Part shown: positions 34,063-44,906 of the stretch, one piece after another
Layout: every line of letters begins with the position of its first letter
How positions within the stretch are numbered: the stretch's first letter is position 1
Source: Otatea glauca
Lineage: Eukaryota; Streptophyta; Magnoliopsida; Poales; Poaceae
Direction of reading: 5' to 3'
DNA length: 64,000 nucleotides
NCBI GenBank assembly: GCA_036346275.1
Contig: CM070722.1
Location: forward strand, 67,862,309-67,926,308
The notes under the pieces: model-generated
What the model was told of the DNA's origin: nothing
Seen by the model: only the letters and a program-made list of their open reading frames with translations
Databases searched by the model: none
Translations under genes and position numbers: made by a program

Positions 34063-35170
34063 CGCACAGCCAAACCAGGGAGAAACTTGTAGTCTCCCGT
34101 GTATCATCCAGAACCTCCACTAGTGAATTTTATTTCTTGTGCTAATTCCTTAAAAAAAAGCTCCTACTTCAAATTTTATTTTCTTTCTCTCTTCCACAAG
34201 TCTGCACCATGGCCTGATTAGCCTGGGCTTTAGGCTTGCCATGTTTAAATTTATTGGGCTTCGGGCCGGGCTCGGACCTGACGTTTTAAGTTCGGGCTTT
34301 TTGAGCCCGGCCCGACGTTTGATCCTCTCCAGATCTCGTTGTGGCTATTTTCTCGGTTGCTCCCCGTTTGTCTCAACTCTCAACCTCGAACCGAAGGACT
34401 TCTTATCTCGTAGCCGTAGGCATCCTCCTACGCTCTACCGACTGGCGTGGAGTGGAGATCCATCCGGACTTGGATTGATCACTTCTTTCGCTGGTAAGGA
34501 AGCTTTAGCTTCGATTGTTGTTGTAAGAGTGAGCTTTGTCCTGGGGATCTTTTCTTTGCTGCGAGCAATCTCATCCAAATCTTTCTTTCTGGGATGGATA
34601 GTTCAGTCCATGGAGTTTGTTGCGGATTTGTTTGCTCCGTGGTGTAGTACTAGTAGCAGTTTATTTTCCTAAATTTTGGGGGGTTCAACTGAACCCTCGT
34701 GACCCACGTTAGGTCCGCCCTTGTTATTGGTGATTGGTAGAGGAGCTGAAGGGATGGTGGAATTCACATGTTTACAGAACAGTCCCTCTTTCTACCAGAG
34801 ATCAAGTTGACAGGTTGTGCGTACTGTTGCAAACTAAACAGTAATTTGCAAAAAGAGGGTTTTAGATGTATGCTGACTTCCTACTACTGATCAACCCGGA
34901 TACTCATCTGATTTTGTATTCATGTTGTCTGTCCTGAGACTAGGATCTTAGCAATAGTGGCTTTCGTAAAATGTTCCCTATGTCGTCATGGTGTGTCCCA
35001 GGTTTGGGTTGCTTTTGTGTGAGGGTAGTAGTGCTTAGGTATTGTTCTGGAGCAGGTGTCGCAAACTAATACTCTAATGAAAAGGCAGAGCTCCTGCTAT
35101 CCGTTTCACAAAAAAAAAAAAGTTCCATTTGTTCTCGGTACCTGGGCTTAAAACTTGTGACATGATACAG
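34063..35170. other. RAD51D upstream flank with transposon scraps
   Basis: 34,225-34,335 has a palindromic gggcttcgggccgggctcgg / ttgagcccggcccg stretch typical of decayed MITEs. A 143-codon plus frame (34,241-34,672) has no recognisable domain. ggttcaactgaaccctcgtg near 34,681 resembles another decayed hAT end. No N-terminal RAD51D exon was found. Confidence 0.5.
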
Positions 35171-38100
35171 GACATGAATCAAGATCGACCTCCCTCTGAA
35201 AATTGGTGCGGACTATGGTCCAATGGGATGGACTTGCTCAAAGCCGCGGTAGAAAGAAATCATTTCCTCCCAACTGGACTTGAAGGGTACTCCTATCTTT
35301 GAATGCAATCATTCCCTTTCTATTGAAATCTCTTGCTCTTTTATTGACCTACCGATCTCTATCTAGAGGACCTCCCTATCATTATGCAGAAAATCACATT
35401 ATTTTAAGAAGTAGATTACATTATAATTTATGATGCCCTGAATTCCCAGCATCGACATGCTTCTTGGAGGTGGGCTGCGCCAAGGTCAGTTGACGGAAAT
35501 AACTGGCCCGTCATCTTCTGGTAAAACACAGGTGAAAAAATTAATCATCTTTTTTAACTTGACGATACTTCATATCCTTACTTCTTGATCTGGTTGCCTT
35601 GGAACAACTGTAGACTAAATCATAAGCCTGTGCCGTTATTTACTCCGTGTACTAATAATGTTCACATCAACTGCAGGTCTGTCTATATTCTGCTTCACAC
35701 ATTGCGGCCAGGCATATGGGTGTTGTTATGTACTTAGATACTAGTAATTCCTTCTCTCCTAGCCGCATTGCTCAAAGTATTGATGAACTTCCCATCTCTT
35801 TGGTCAAAGAGGTTAGTAATCCTCCATATTTCTATCCTGCTCTTTCCTATTGTCATTCAGGGAGTTATCATAATTATTTCCATTGTTATGGTGTAAGTAG
35901 ATGATACATTACCTTGGGCACTTATTGCTCCCATTAGATTACCCCAACAAGAAACTACTGTTTGACCATGTGCCATATTGCTTGGATTTCTAATTTCCAG
36001 GTTTTGACTTGCAGCCAAAGGATGTGAGGCTTAAGAGGGTCATGAGCAACATTATTTGTGCGTCTGTATTTGATATATTTGCTTTGTTTGAAGTACTGCA
36101 TCAGCTAGAACTCTCACTCAGTGACAAGGTGAGTATGAAGGGAAGTGTTCGGTATAATTTTTATTATCTTCCCTCACATGTCATAAGCTTAATAGGCAAA
36201 GAATGGCGGTAGCAAGATATGCTTGCTTATCATTGACTCAATATCATCTCTACTTGCTCCCATCAACGGCGGGAAGAATTCACAAGGTACTTGCATAACC
36301 TTGTTCTCATGTTGGGAATTCCTTATCAGTGTGGGACTGTAGCTCCTACAGCTGACGTTCAGGCCAAGGATAAGCAGCCCAGGCTGGGCTGCTGGCAGCT
36401 TGGCTATGCCTTGCCCATCACGTTAGGATGATTTAGTTAGGAATAAGTGTTAAGATTAGTTTCAAAATACTTTTAGATTTTGATTATATCTCCAGTTCAA
36501 TCTGTTAGGAAAACCCTCTATATAAGGAGACTATGTTATTCAATAAAGGCAAGCAAGAAGTTATCTCTAATCTCCCTATCTCCCTTCGGCTCTTCCTCAT
36601 CTACAGAGCGCCCTTCCCCTGCGCACTTCTCTCACCAACATGGCTCCTGGGCACAAGCCAGGACTAAGCCCCCTACCTCGCATGCATACCCATTACGTTC
36701 ATTGCCACAAGGTCATGACACTTGTGTACTAAATTATTTTGCATAGTATAATTTGCTGTTTAGCACATCAGCTATCCAAGAAGAATGAGAGGCTGAGACG
36801 AATTATGTATGATTTTGGAGTTACGAACTGCGGAAAATTGGTACAAGATAACTTATTTATTCAGTCATTAAGTTAAACAATGTGGTGCAGCTAATTGCAA
36901 TTCTGCAGCCAGACATTGATAATTTGAGTTGGTCATAAATTCAATGTGCCTTTGTTAATGGTTTGATTTCCTAAAAACATTATTTGCTGGCATGATTGCT
37001 TCCTGAGAGGGGCATCATTAATTCTTAAAGCGTAGTTTGCACTAAAATCGTTGTTTCCTTTTTCTGATCCTGTGTTACTAACCTAATAGGGCGGTCGATG
37101 ATGATATCAGTGGCTATGATTCTAAAGAAGTTAGCAGATGACCATAATCTATCTGTTCTGGTAATTGTGTTTCTCTCCGGTTTGATTGGTAATCCTTCAT
37201 GGCATATAAAATGTATTCTTTGGATTGACCATATCTGCGTCTGCCTTTCTAAAATACTCTTATGATTTATGGAGCTAGTTATGCATCCAAGTTCTTTTAT
37301 CACATTTGTTGGTGCAAACCATGCAGTTTTCATTTTATATAACCATCAGTTCTTTTTCATGATGGATATGCTTGGAGAGAATAAAGAACAATTATTGGAC
37401 TGATTGTCTTGAAAACTTTATTTCAGGAGCAGAGCCCTTAGGTGAATGCACCAACTTATTTTTTCATATGGGTAATTTTTGTCTAATAAATAATTGATAC
37501 ATATTTGTTGTTTATAAACTCACTAATTCAGCATGCCATCTTTTTGAAAGAACAAGATTTTCCATACGTCTGTAAAAGGTCCTTGTGTTAATTCACTTCC
37601 TGCTTTACTTGTTGTCAGAGAAGTTATACAATTAATTTGATGGTGTACCGGTGAGTTTGGTGTATTTATTCATGTACATCTCCAGTTTTATATTGAAGTG
37701 TAGCACCTGAATTTGCATGCTGCTAGTCTGCTAAGTAGTCTTGCTACAGTCAATTCTTATATCTGCAAGCTATCTTATGTCCATCTTTTTTGACCTAAGC
37801 GCAAAGAATTTTGCTCTAGTTCCTTTTTTCTAATTTGGAAAAGGTATCATGGGCAGCCCTTGTATTTGTAACAACTTTCCTTTAATTGCATTGGATGTTA
37901 ACAATCGAAAATCAAAAGGCTCCCAAGAATGGACAAGTATACATATTTAGGTTTTTCACAATTCCCTGGATCAAAAACAGTACAAATGTACTTTTCGGAC
38001 TAAACATTTGATTTTACAAATTTGAAATTTCTACTCAGACCTTATAGAATGTTTGACATGTGTTCCTTATAATATTTCTTATACTCATTCGTCTACTTAC

Positions 38101-38827
38101 TCTCTTGCATCAACTCCAGGTAACAAATCATATGGTTGCTGGGAATGGAGTTCCCAAGCCTGCTCTTGGCGAGAGCTGGAAAGCTGTTCCACATGTTCGC
38201 TTAGTGATCACTCGTGATCCTGGGAGCAATATGTGCACAGCAACTGTGCTGAAGCACACACTACTGGTATTTTCTTTGACAATTTGGTTATACGTTTAGA
38301 CGTCATAGCCACAGCAGCATTGCTTGTTGGCACTGTAGAAATTACATGGATAATAGACAGACAATATCATTTTGTTAAACAGAAACATTCTCATGATACA
38401 TATGGTTGTAAGAAGCACACCATGGCATTGCATACCTTTATCCCCATGCAAGCGTGTGCTTTCATCAACAAGGGTGATAACCAACTTTATTTATTATTAT
38501 CCATGCTCGTACTGACTCTTTGGAGGCATGTGGCTACCAATTTTTTTTACGATATAGCAGCAAGGGATAGTCTACTTAAAACAGCAGAATGTTAGTTGCT
38601 GTTTTAACTGTTTGACAACAGGAGGCTGCCTTGCTTCTTTGTTTGCCAAATGATGCCATCCCCTTCCAAATCCCAGTAGCAAAATAGAATTACATGACAT
38701 TTGGATGGAAAATGCTTATTGTGATCGACATGCAAGATGTTTGTGCCCACAGGCTGCCTTTGGTTTATGACTTTCAACTTCATTGCAGGCTTCTGGCCGT
38801 GGTATGAAGTTTGTGGTACCCGGCTGA
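35171..38827 (+). CDS. RAD51D: RAD51D, RAD51 paralogue of homologous recombination (N-terminal exon(s) not found)
   Basis: Eight exons: 35,171-35,286, 35,450-35,531, 35,677-35,811, 36,015-36,128, 36,196-36,286, 37,090-37,160, 38,120-38,266 and 38,789-38,827. All have GT-AG borders with matching phases and encode 264 residues ending FVVPG. The Walker A loop is GPSSSGKTQ, preceded by GIDMLLGGGLRQGQLTEITG. Walker B is ICLLIIDSISSLL. VTNHMVAGNG and LVITRD follow. This is the RecA/RAD51 core in the wording of plant RAD51D. In plants and animals RAD51D works with RAD51B, RAD51C and XRCC2 to help load RAD51 on single-stranded DNA. Plant RAD51D is about 320 residues, so some 55-60 N-terminal residues are missing. 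The first exon here is defined only by its acceptor at 35,169-35,170. An LTR-like insert sits in the 800-bp intron after exon 5. The gene may start upstream of the hAT-like element or be truncated. Confidence 0.9.
36310..36640 (+). mobile_element. LTR-like insertion in a RAD51D intron
   Basis: Starts tgttgggaattcc and contains ctctatataaggag (TATA-like, about 36,517-36,530) followed by caataaagg, a polyadenylation-like signal. It may end at ccaaca (36,640). This is the order of elements in an LTR. No second LTR or clear target duplication was seen, so it could be a solo or truncated LTR. It lies in the sense orientation of RAD51D and could offer premature polyadenylation. Confidence 0.45.
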
Positions 38828-41800
38828 ATTCAGCAACATGGCGTTCCAGATAGGATGAGAAGCAAAGGGGACGCGCGTCTGGTAGTTAAGCCATAGATAG
38901 AACTTCACCCATAAGGGATAACCTCTTATTTTACCTTCTTTTGATGGTCCTGACCGTTTGTATCTATCTAGTGGTTTTTGCGTATACCGCGAGTTTATGT
39001 GCTATAGGTTGTTGGAACTTGGAGCACTGAATCTACCAGGGTGCTTTTATTTGTCAACTTGTATTTCTGAAAGCCATGAAATGGTGCATTCATCCTTGTG
39101 AATGTTGGGAAATTATAATTATTTTTGCAAAAATGGTAAATGTATCGTACGAAAATTATGTTGTGTTCCCTCAGTTACTTGGTATTATTTATCTTTGGTT
39201 TCTTGTCAACCTGTATCGGATCCGGATGTAGCAAGTTAAAGCATAGCATGAGGCAATGCATCTATCTCCCTACTCTAATTCCATTGGGGTTGTACGATGT
39301 ACATACATATCTTGTCTTGTGGCATCGTTATGGTTTGGTGTGATGCTAATCGTAGCTGCGATCTACTGACCATACTTAAAGTCGCAGACAGAAGTGATAA
39401 GATAAAAATGAGATGAAAGGGAGAGGTGTTAGTATTTTTATTTGCAATATCGTTGGCAAATGGCTCATGCATGAACCTCGCTTTGCTGTATGAAGAGCAT
39501 GGATGCAGATCCATCTAGTCTCTACCTCTCTCGAACTCTGCCGGAGTAGGAGTAGTTGAGGCAAGGACAGAAACAGAATGGAGGGTCATCGAGGAGGACA
39601 TGATGACATCTGACAGACGAATGCCTTCCTTCGATGTGGCCGGGTACCTCTGCTTCCAGGTCCAGGTCCAGGTCCAGGTCCAGGTGTGCATGGGCAAGCC
39701 AACACGAGTGCACTGAGAACTGCAGATCTGCGTCATGGGATGGGAGTCCATTGTACTAGCGTTTTACCATTCATAACACCAACGTTTGTCCTGAGAGAGT
39801 GAAGCGAGCCGTATCTTGCATGAGTAAAAATGCATCGGAGGTACTGCGTGTTTGTTTGTTTGTATACACAGATTTATGGAGCCTTGTTAACAGGAATAAG
39901 TAACGCATAAGCACTTGTGCTTCGGATAAAGACAGCTGAATCACAACTATACACTGAAACGTCTTTCAGCATGTGGCAAAAGCAAAAGGCCAACAAAAAG
40001 GCGCACAGGCCAAAATGGTGCAGCTAGTGAAACATCTTCCAGCTTACAGCCGCTTCATTACTCAAAAAACATTCGGATAAAATTCTACCAGCCAAACAAC
40101 AGTATGCTGAGTAATTGAAGCCATCATTTACTTGACACGCTCACATGCATACACATGTCCAGTCACAAAAACTGAAAGGAAAAAAATAAACAACCTAAGG
40201 GGATAGATGCCCGAGAGATCAAAACCACCTATCTACCTCTCCACAACCAAAGCAGCTGTACAGTGGCATTTCAGAAAGCGGATGCATCATGCATGTGTTT
40301 TAGTTTTGATGCCAACAACCGTGCCTAATCAGGGGAAAACGACATGCAAAAAATTACCAGGAAAAAATGATTTAGAATACTTAGCAACGTAGTACCTGAT
40401 TATAAATAAATTAATAAAAAAAACAATCACAACCAAATAAGAAGTTCCTTCCCAAGAAACAAAAAGTGAATATCAATGTATGTAAAGGGCCCTTGAAATT
40501 ACACAAAAGATTTTATCCATAGATCTTCAGATCAGATGAACAGACATTTGTGAGATATTTCATCTTGTCATATGTTAGAATATATTGTTTTCTTTTGAAA
40601 CTCATATGTTGAATATATTAGGGGAACTAGATTTTTGGAAAATGGTAGGGGAGCTGTGGCGGTGCAAATGAAGATAAAATTTCTAAAATAAAACTCCCAA
40701 GGCCAATCTACCTGGCAGCATTGTAATGGATAAGAACTTGACTAATGGATAACGAAATTGGTAAATGGTCAGCATAAGCATATAGAATTGGTGGAAAATT
40801 TTCTATGTAAGTTTTAAACAGCAGAAAACAACATTACCAAGAAAACAGAACTGAAGTAGCCTTCCCCAAGGAGATATCCACCATGCATCCTAAAGAACAT
40901 GACCTACAAACTAGCACTAACTTGAATCAATACAAGATCGGAATCCAAAAAATTCCCACAAGAACCAGATACACAAGGCCACCACAATAGAATTAAATCA
41001 ATGGCTTGTGCTACAAATGAAGCTAATTCTCACCCAACCCTCCCTACTAATGCATGAAATAGTGAAAGAGAATTCACCATTCAAATTGGAAAGCCTAAAG
41101 CCTAAACAAATACAAAAGCTCATGATCTTGTTATTTAAGTGTCTTCTAACAAGTTCTCGACCCACCCTAGTGTTGCACAGAGGTAAACAAGACAGAAATT
41201 TACTCTTATTGCCCCATACTAGATTGGTTCAAAATTTCAAACTGATTAAAACACATCCAGATTTAGCAACAAATTAGTACAGAATCAGCAAATAAAACGT
41301 GGAGAATACTGTATCGGCTTAATGCAGATAGGCACATTGTCACATCAAATTCAATTCTATAGACTATACAGAGCTATCACGTCTAGAACAACAAATCAAC
41401 CCCAACGCTAGCTAGTAAATAGATCAGAAACGTTGCCAAAGTATCTTGGCATCAATTTTACTACGGAAAATGAATTTGCAGTAAATTTGAAATACGCAAC
41501 ATGGAAACATCAAGAAATATTGAGGAAACATTGTCCCAATAATAAGCCATCACATCAAAGAGATATTATCCCCAGAATATCGGCGGTTAATGGAGTGCTT
41601 ATTCCCTTTGTTACACAGTCAATCTTGATAGAGTTGGGCTTTCCAGGCTCCATACTACATTATAAGTTGTGTTATGCTAGTCCTCTCTTAAAATATCATC
41701 TAGAGAGAAAAAAAGCCAAGTGATCTTTTTTAAAAGATCTCTTATTAAATATGCACAAAACCTTTTATGCATAGTACGTTCAAAGTTCAGTAAGGGACAC

Positions 41801-41933
41801 ACAGTGATACACCAATAAGTTGTGCATACTACTAAGCATCATACTGCAAATGCAGCAACCATATGACAAGACAAATAACAAAGGATCAGCACTGTCGGTA
41901 AATAGAGGGCTTCGATAGCATCATTTGAGAGTT
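38828..41933. other. Convergent intergenic region between RAD51D and the CXIP4-like gene
   Basis: Includes the presumed 3' UTRs of both genes. A (CCAGGT)n tract of about five units lies at 39,657-39,685. Frames at 41,008-41,277 and 41,433-41,723 are AT-rich, without recognisable domains. No RNA gene seen. Confidence 0.5.
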
Positions 41934-43037
41934 TCAGCACTCCACTTTACCCCTTTTATGCTCCCTGCTCTTCTCCTCAAACTGCTTTGCCCCCCGTCGA
42001 ACATGTTGCTCATCCTCATCTGATCCACTGATTTCTGACCTCTGGTGCCTCCGCCGCCGGCTGGATCGCTTTGTGTCATCTGCAGACTTTGTGCCAGCAC
42101 TGTCACTGCCAGATGCATCTCTCCGGTGATGTCGCCGCTTGAGGTGGCGGCGACGCCTCCTGTCTTCTCCTCCAGACTCATCATTGTCCAATGAATCGTC
42201 ATTCCTGCGGTGGATTCTCCGCCTCTTCCTGTCCTTCCTGTTCTTCATGTGCCTCTTCCTGTCAGAGTCGCTCTCACTATCCTCATCTGATGTTTCATGC
42301 TTCTTCTGCCTACTCTTCTTCTTCTTGTCCTTGCTCCTCTCCTCCTTCAAATCATCCTGGCTATCGCTCTTCCTGCTCTTCCTGTGCTTTGATCTTCCCC
42401 TGCTGCTGCTCCTATGGCGGCTTGTCTTTTTGTCTTCCTTCCTGGACCGCCTACCCCCATTCTTGGCACGCTCACGCTCAGCAATTATCCTCTCCAGCTC
42501 GGGGTCGATGTCCGAATCGGAGGAATCGCTGTCGTCCTCGTCCTCATCTTCCTCAGCGGAACCCTCCTCATCGCCTTCCTTGGCACCAGACGCCTTCTTC
42601 CTGATCTCGTCGAACTTAGCCTGCGCGGCGGCCTGCGCGCTGGCTTGGACGTCGTCGTCCAGGTCGAGTTCCTTGACGGAGAGGAAGTTGCGGCACTGGA
42701 AGGTGAGGTGGCCGACGCGACCGCACTTCTTGCAGGCGCCCCGGGTCTCGTCGGAGTTGGAGCCGGTGACGCGGGCGAGTGCGAGAAGGCCCTGGAAGCT
42801 GGTGTAGGCGTTGTCGGAGGAGGCGGCGGGGGCGGATGGGACGGCTGTAGAGGCCGCGGCGGCGGCGGCGGCAGCGTTGGCGGAGACGGAGGAGGAGGGT
42901 GGTTGCTGCTTGTTGTTCTCGGGGGCGTAGGGGTCGTAACCGATGGCGCTCTGCCAGATACCGTGCGTCTGCAGAGCCGCGCTGCTGTGCACGCGGTTGT
43001 TTGCGGGCATGCGAACGCGCCCCGCCGTCGCCGGCAT
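41934..43037 (-). CDS. CXIP4: CXIP4-like zinc-knuckle / RS-rich nuclear protein
   Basis: A single exon of 367 residues. The first 39 residues (MPATAGRVRMPANNRVHSSA, then ALQTHGIWQSAIGYDPYAP) are the conserved opening of the plant CAX-interacting protein 4 family. A poly-Ala stretch (55-62), FQGLLALARVTGSNSDETRG and a CCHC zinc knuckle CKKCGRVGHLTFQC (Cys102, Cys105, His110, Cys115) follow. An acidic segment (EEDEDEDDSDSSDSDID) and a long Lys/Arg/Ser/Asp-rich tail resemble RS-domain RNA-binding proteins and contain many basic nuclear-localisation patches. Arabidopsis CXIP4 was described as modulating a vacuolar cation exchanger; the composition points to RNA association, so its molecular role is open. 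It is intact and convergent with RAD51D. Confidence 0.92.
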   Translation of the reverse strand: MPATAGRVRMPANNRVHSSAALQTHGIWQSAIGYDPYAPENNKQQPPSSSVSANAAAAAAAASTAVPSAPAASSDNAYTSFQGLLALARVTGSNSDETRGACKKCGRVGHLTFQCRNFLSVKELDLDDDVQASAQAAAQAKFDEIRKKASGAKEGDEEGSAEEDEDEDDSDSSDSDIDPELERIIAERERAKNGGRRSRKEDKKTSRHRSSSRGRSKHRKSRKSDSQDDLKEERSKDKKKKSRQKKHETSDEDSESDSDRKRHMKNRKDRKRRRIHRRNDDSLDNDESGGEDRRRRRHLKRRHHRRDASGSDSAGTKSADDTKRSSRRRRHQRSEISGSDEDEQHVRRGAKQFEEKSREHKRGKVEC

Positions 43038-43305
43038 CTTCGCTCGCAGGGGAAGGGGAGGTGGAGCTAGGGTTAGGGATGAGCAGGTGGGGATCGGGAT
43101 TTCGAATCTAACACCGTCCGGAACCTCTAGTGTCTAGTCCACGTCCTTTCCCTTCCGTAGGCTTTGTTTCATCCTCTTTCTTTGTCCACTACAAACTAGA
43201 AACTTTGTACGTGGCGTACCACATCGCGGGCGTCGTTCTCCACGCGAATTGAGAAAACGCACGATCGACACTCCACACACAAGCAAATTGAGAAAACGCG
43301 CGAAA
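43038..43305 (-). promoter_or_regulatory. 5' flank of the CXIP4-like gene
   Basis: Leader and promoter of the minus-strand gene. No clear TATA box was recognised. Confidence 0.4.
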
Positions 43306-43615
43306 AAGACCTAAAAAGGATTTTGTGTTTTCCGCAAAAGGGCTTTAACGTAATGCTAAAAAAAACGCAACAAGGACCTACATGCAATGTATATTTTTCC
43401 AAAAAAAGGATCCGAAAGTTTTTTTTCCCAAAAAGGACCTAATCGTAATTCTTTCTTTTGGTAAAAGGACCCGAGTGCAAGCCTTAAAAACGCATAAAGG
43501 ACCTAGATGTAATATATATTATTTTTTCAAAAAAGGACCTAATCGTAATTTTTTTGGGAAAAGGACCTATATGTAATTGTTTTTCGAAAAAGGACCCGGT
43601 TGTAATTTTTTTTGG
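43306..43615. repeat. Degenerate tandem repeats of an aaaaaggacctaNNTGTAAT unit
   Basis: The phrase aaaaaggacc(t/c) followed by a (t/c)gtaat motif and a T-run recurs at least six times with irregular 30-60 bp spacing. Runs of A and T separate the units. Non-coding; the frames in it are low complexity. Confidence 0.7.
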
Positions 43616-43714
43616 CCGGCTTGGCTCTCTCCACGGCTCAAATGAACCACAAGGCAGGAAACTTGCAGGCTTTAGTAAAGGAGTGATTCCATTTCCCTCA
43701 AAAAAAATTTATGT

Positions 43715-44310
43715 TTTCAAATTTCTCCCTTAGTTTTGAAATAAAAGTACTTTTTTAACAAATTTTGAATCAAAATTTTCCAAACGGAAAGTTTTTTGCA
43801 TGAAAACCTTTTGAACCGAAAGTTTTTTTTTGTCCAAACTTTTCAAACCAAAGTGTTTTAGTAGAAAGTATTAAAACTTAAAGTTTTTGAAGTCGAAACT
43901 TGTCGAACCGAATTTTTTTGGACTGAAAATTTTTGAATCGAAAGTTTTTGAAATTTTCTGTTCTAAAATTTCTCCACTTGAAATTTCCCAATATAAATTT
44001 TGCTAGTTGAAAGTTCTCAATTTGATTTTTACCAAGTTGAAAGTTCCTTGAGTTGATATTTTCTAAGTAGAAAGTTACTGAATTAAAATTTCCTAAGTTG
44101 AAAATTGCCTTATTCAAATTTTTTTGAGCAATTCGAATTTTTTTGCGTTGAAAATTTCTGATTTAAAATTTCTAGAGTTGAAATTTTGCACAGTAAAAAA
44201 AATTTGAGTTGAATTTTTCCGATTTGAAAAAAAATTGAGTTAAATTTTTTCAAGTTGAAACTTCCTGTTTTAAATTTTCAAAGTTAAAATTTTTCTATTT
44301 GAAAATTTTG
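43715..44310. repeat. AT-rich degenerate short-period repeat (gttgaaaattt)
   Basis: About 600 bp made of roughly 20-25-bp variants of a (a/g)ttgaaa(a/g)ttt phrase. On the minus strand one window reads as an 80-codon frame with recurring Asn-Phe (NF) spacing, a by-product of the DNA repeat. No gene. Confidence 0.7.
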
Positions 44311-44906
44311 TGTTAGAGAGGACAGAAGGAGGTGGGGGAAGTGGGAAAGGGGAAGGGTAGAGGTGGATGGAGAAGATGACATATAGCATGCTAAGAGGTT
44401 GTCCTTAAATATTTTAGTTTGAACCAACAGCGTGCTACCACGTGTCCACAGTTTTTCACACGTAAGATAGGGAGGGGATCGACGGTGCACATTCAACGTT
44501 TCTTGATCATCACATGAAATTTGTCGTCCCCAGCTTAGGGCACCCACCTCACACGACAAGGAAAAAGGAGTAGCCTGCCTCAAGCCCCCTCCACCTCCTC
44601 CTAGATCGCCGCCTCCTTCTCCTCCTCCATACGAAGTAGTGAGATGCTCCATCCATTCTCTCTTCTTGAAGCGATGTTGCTGCCTTCTTTTTCATCTCTT
44701 GGAGAGCTGGTGTTGCCCATTCCTTCCCTTTCTAGAGCCTCCACTCGCTCCGCCATCCATCTGTTGCTTCCCAAGCTACACCACCGGGTCCCTTTGCACT
44801 CACAAACCATCTTTCCAAGAACGAGCAGGGACAAAGCAACAACGTGGGTGGGCGCTTGGTGGCCGTGCAACGCAACTATAGCCAAGGCGGATGTAAGATC
44901 AAGGAT
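44311..44906. other. Unrecognised segment with overlapping short frames
   Basis: Minus frames at 44,284-44,652 and 44,601-44,885 and plus frames at 44,639-44,925 overlap each other, and none contains a domain I recognise. Probably decayed repeat or gene debris. Confidence 0.4.

Noticed and set aside
42139..43070. Large plus-strand ORFs (up to 222 codons) opposite the CXIP4-like gene
   Set aside because: Antisense shadows of a repetitive Lys/Arg/Ser/Asp coding sequence.
43878..44117. Pentapeptide-repeat-like protein on the minus strand
   Set aside because: Periodicity arises from the underlying AT-rich DNA repeat; no start context or conserved fold pattern.
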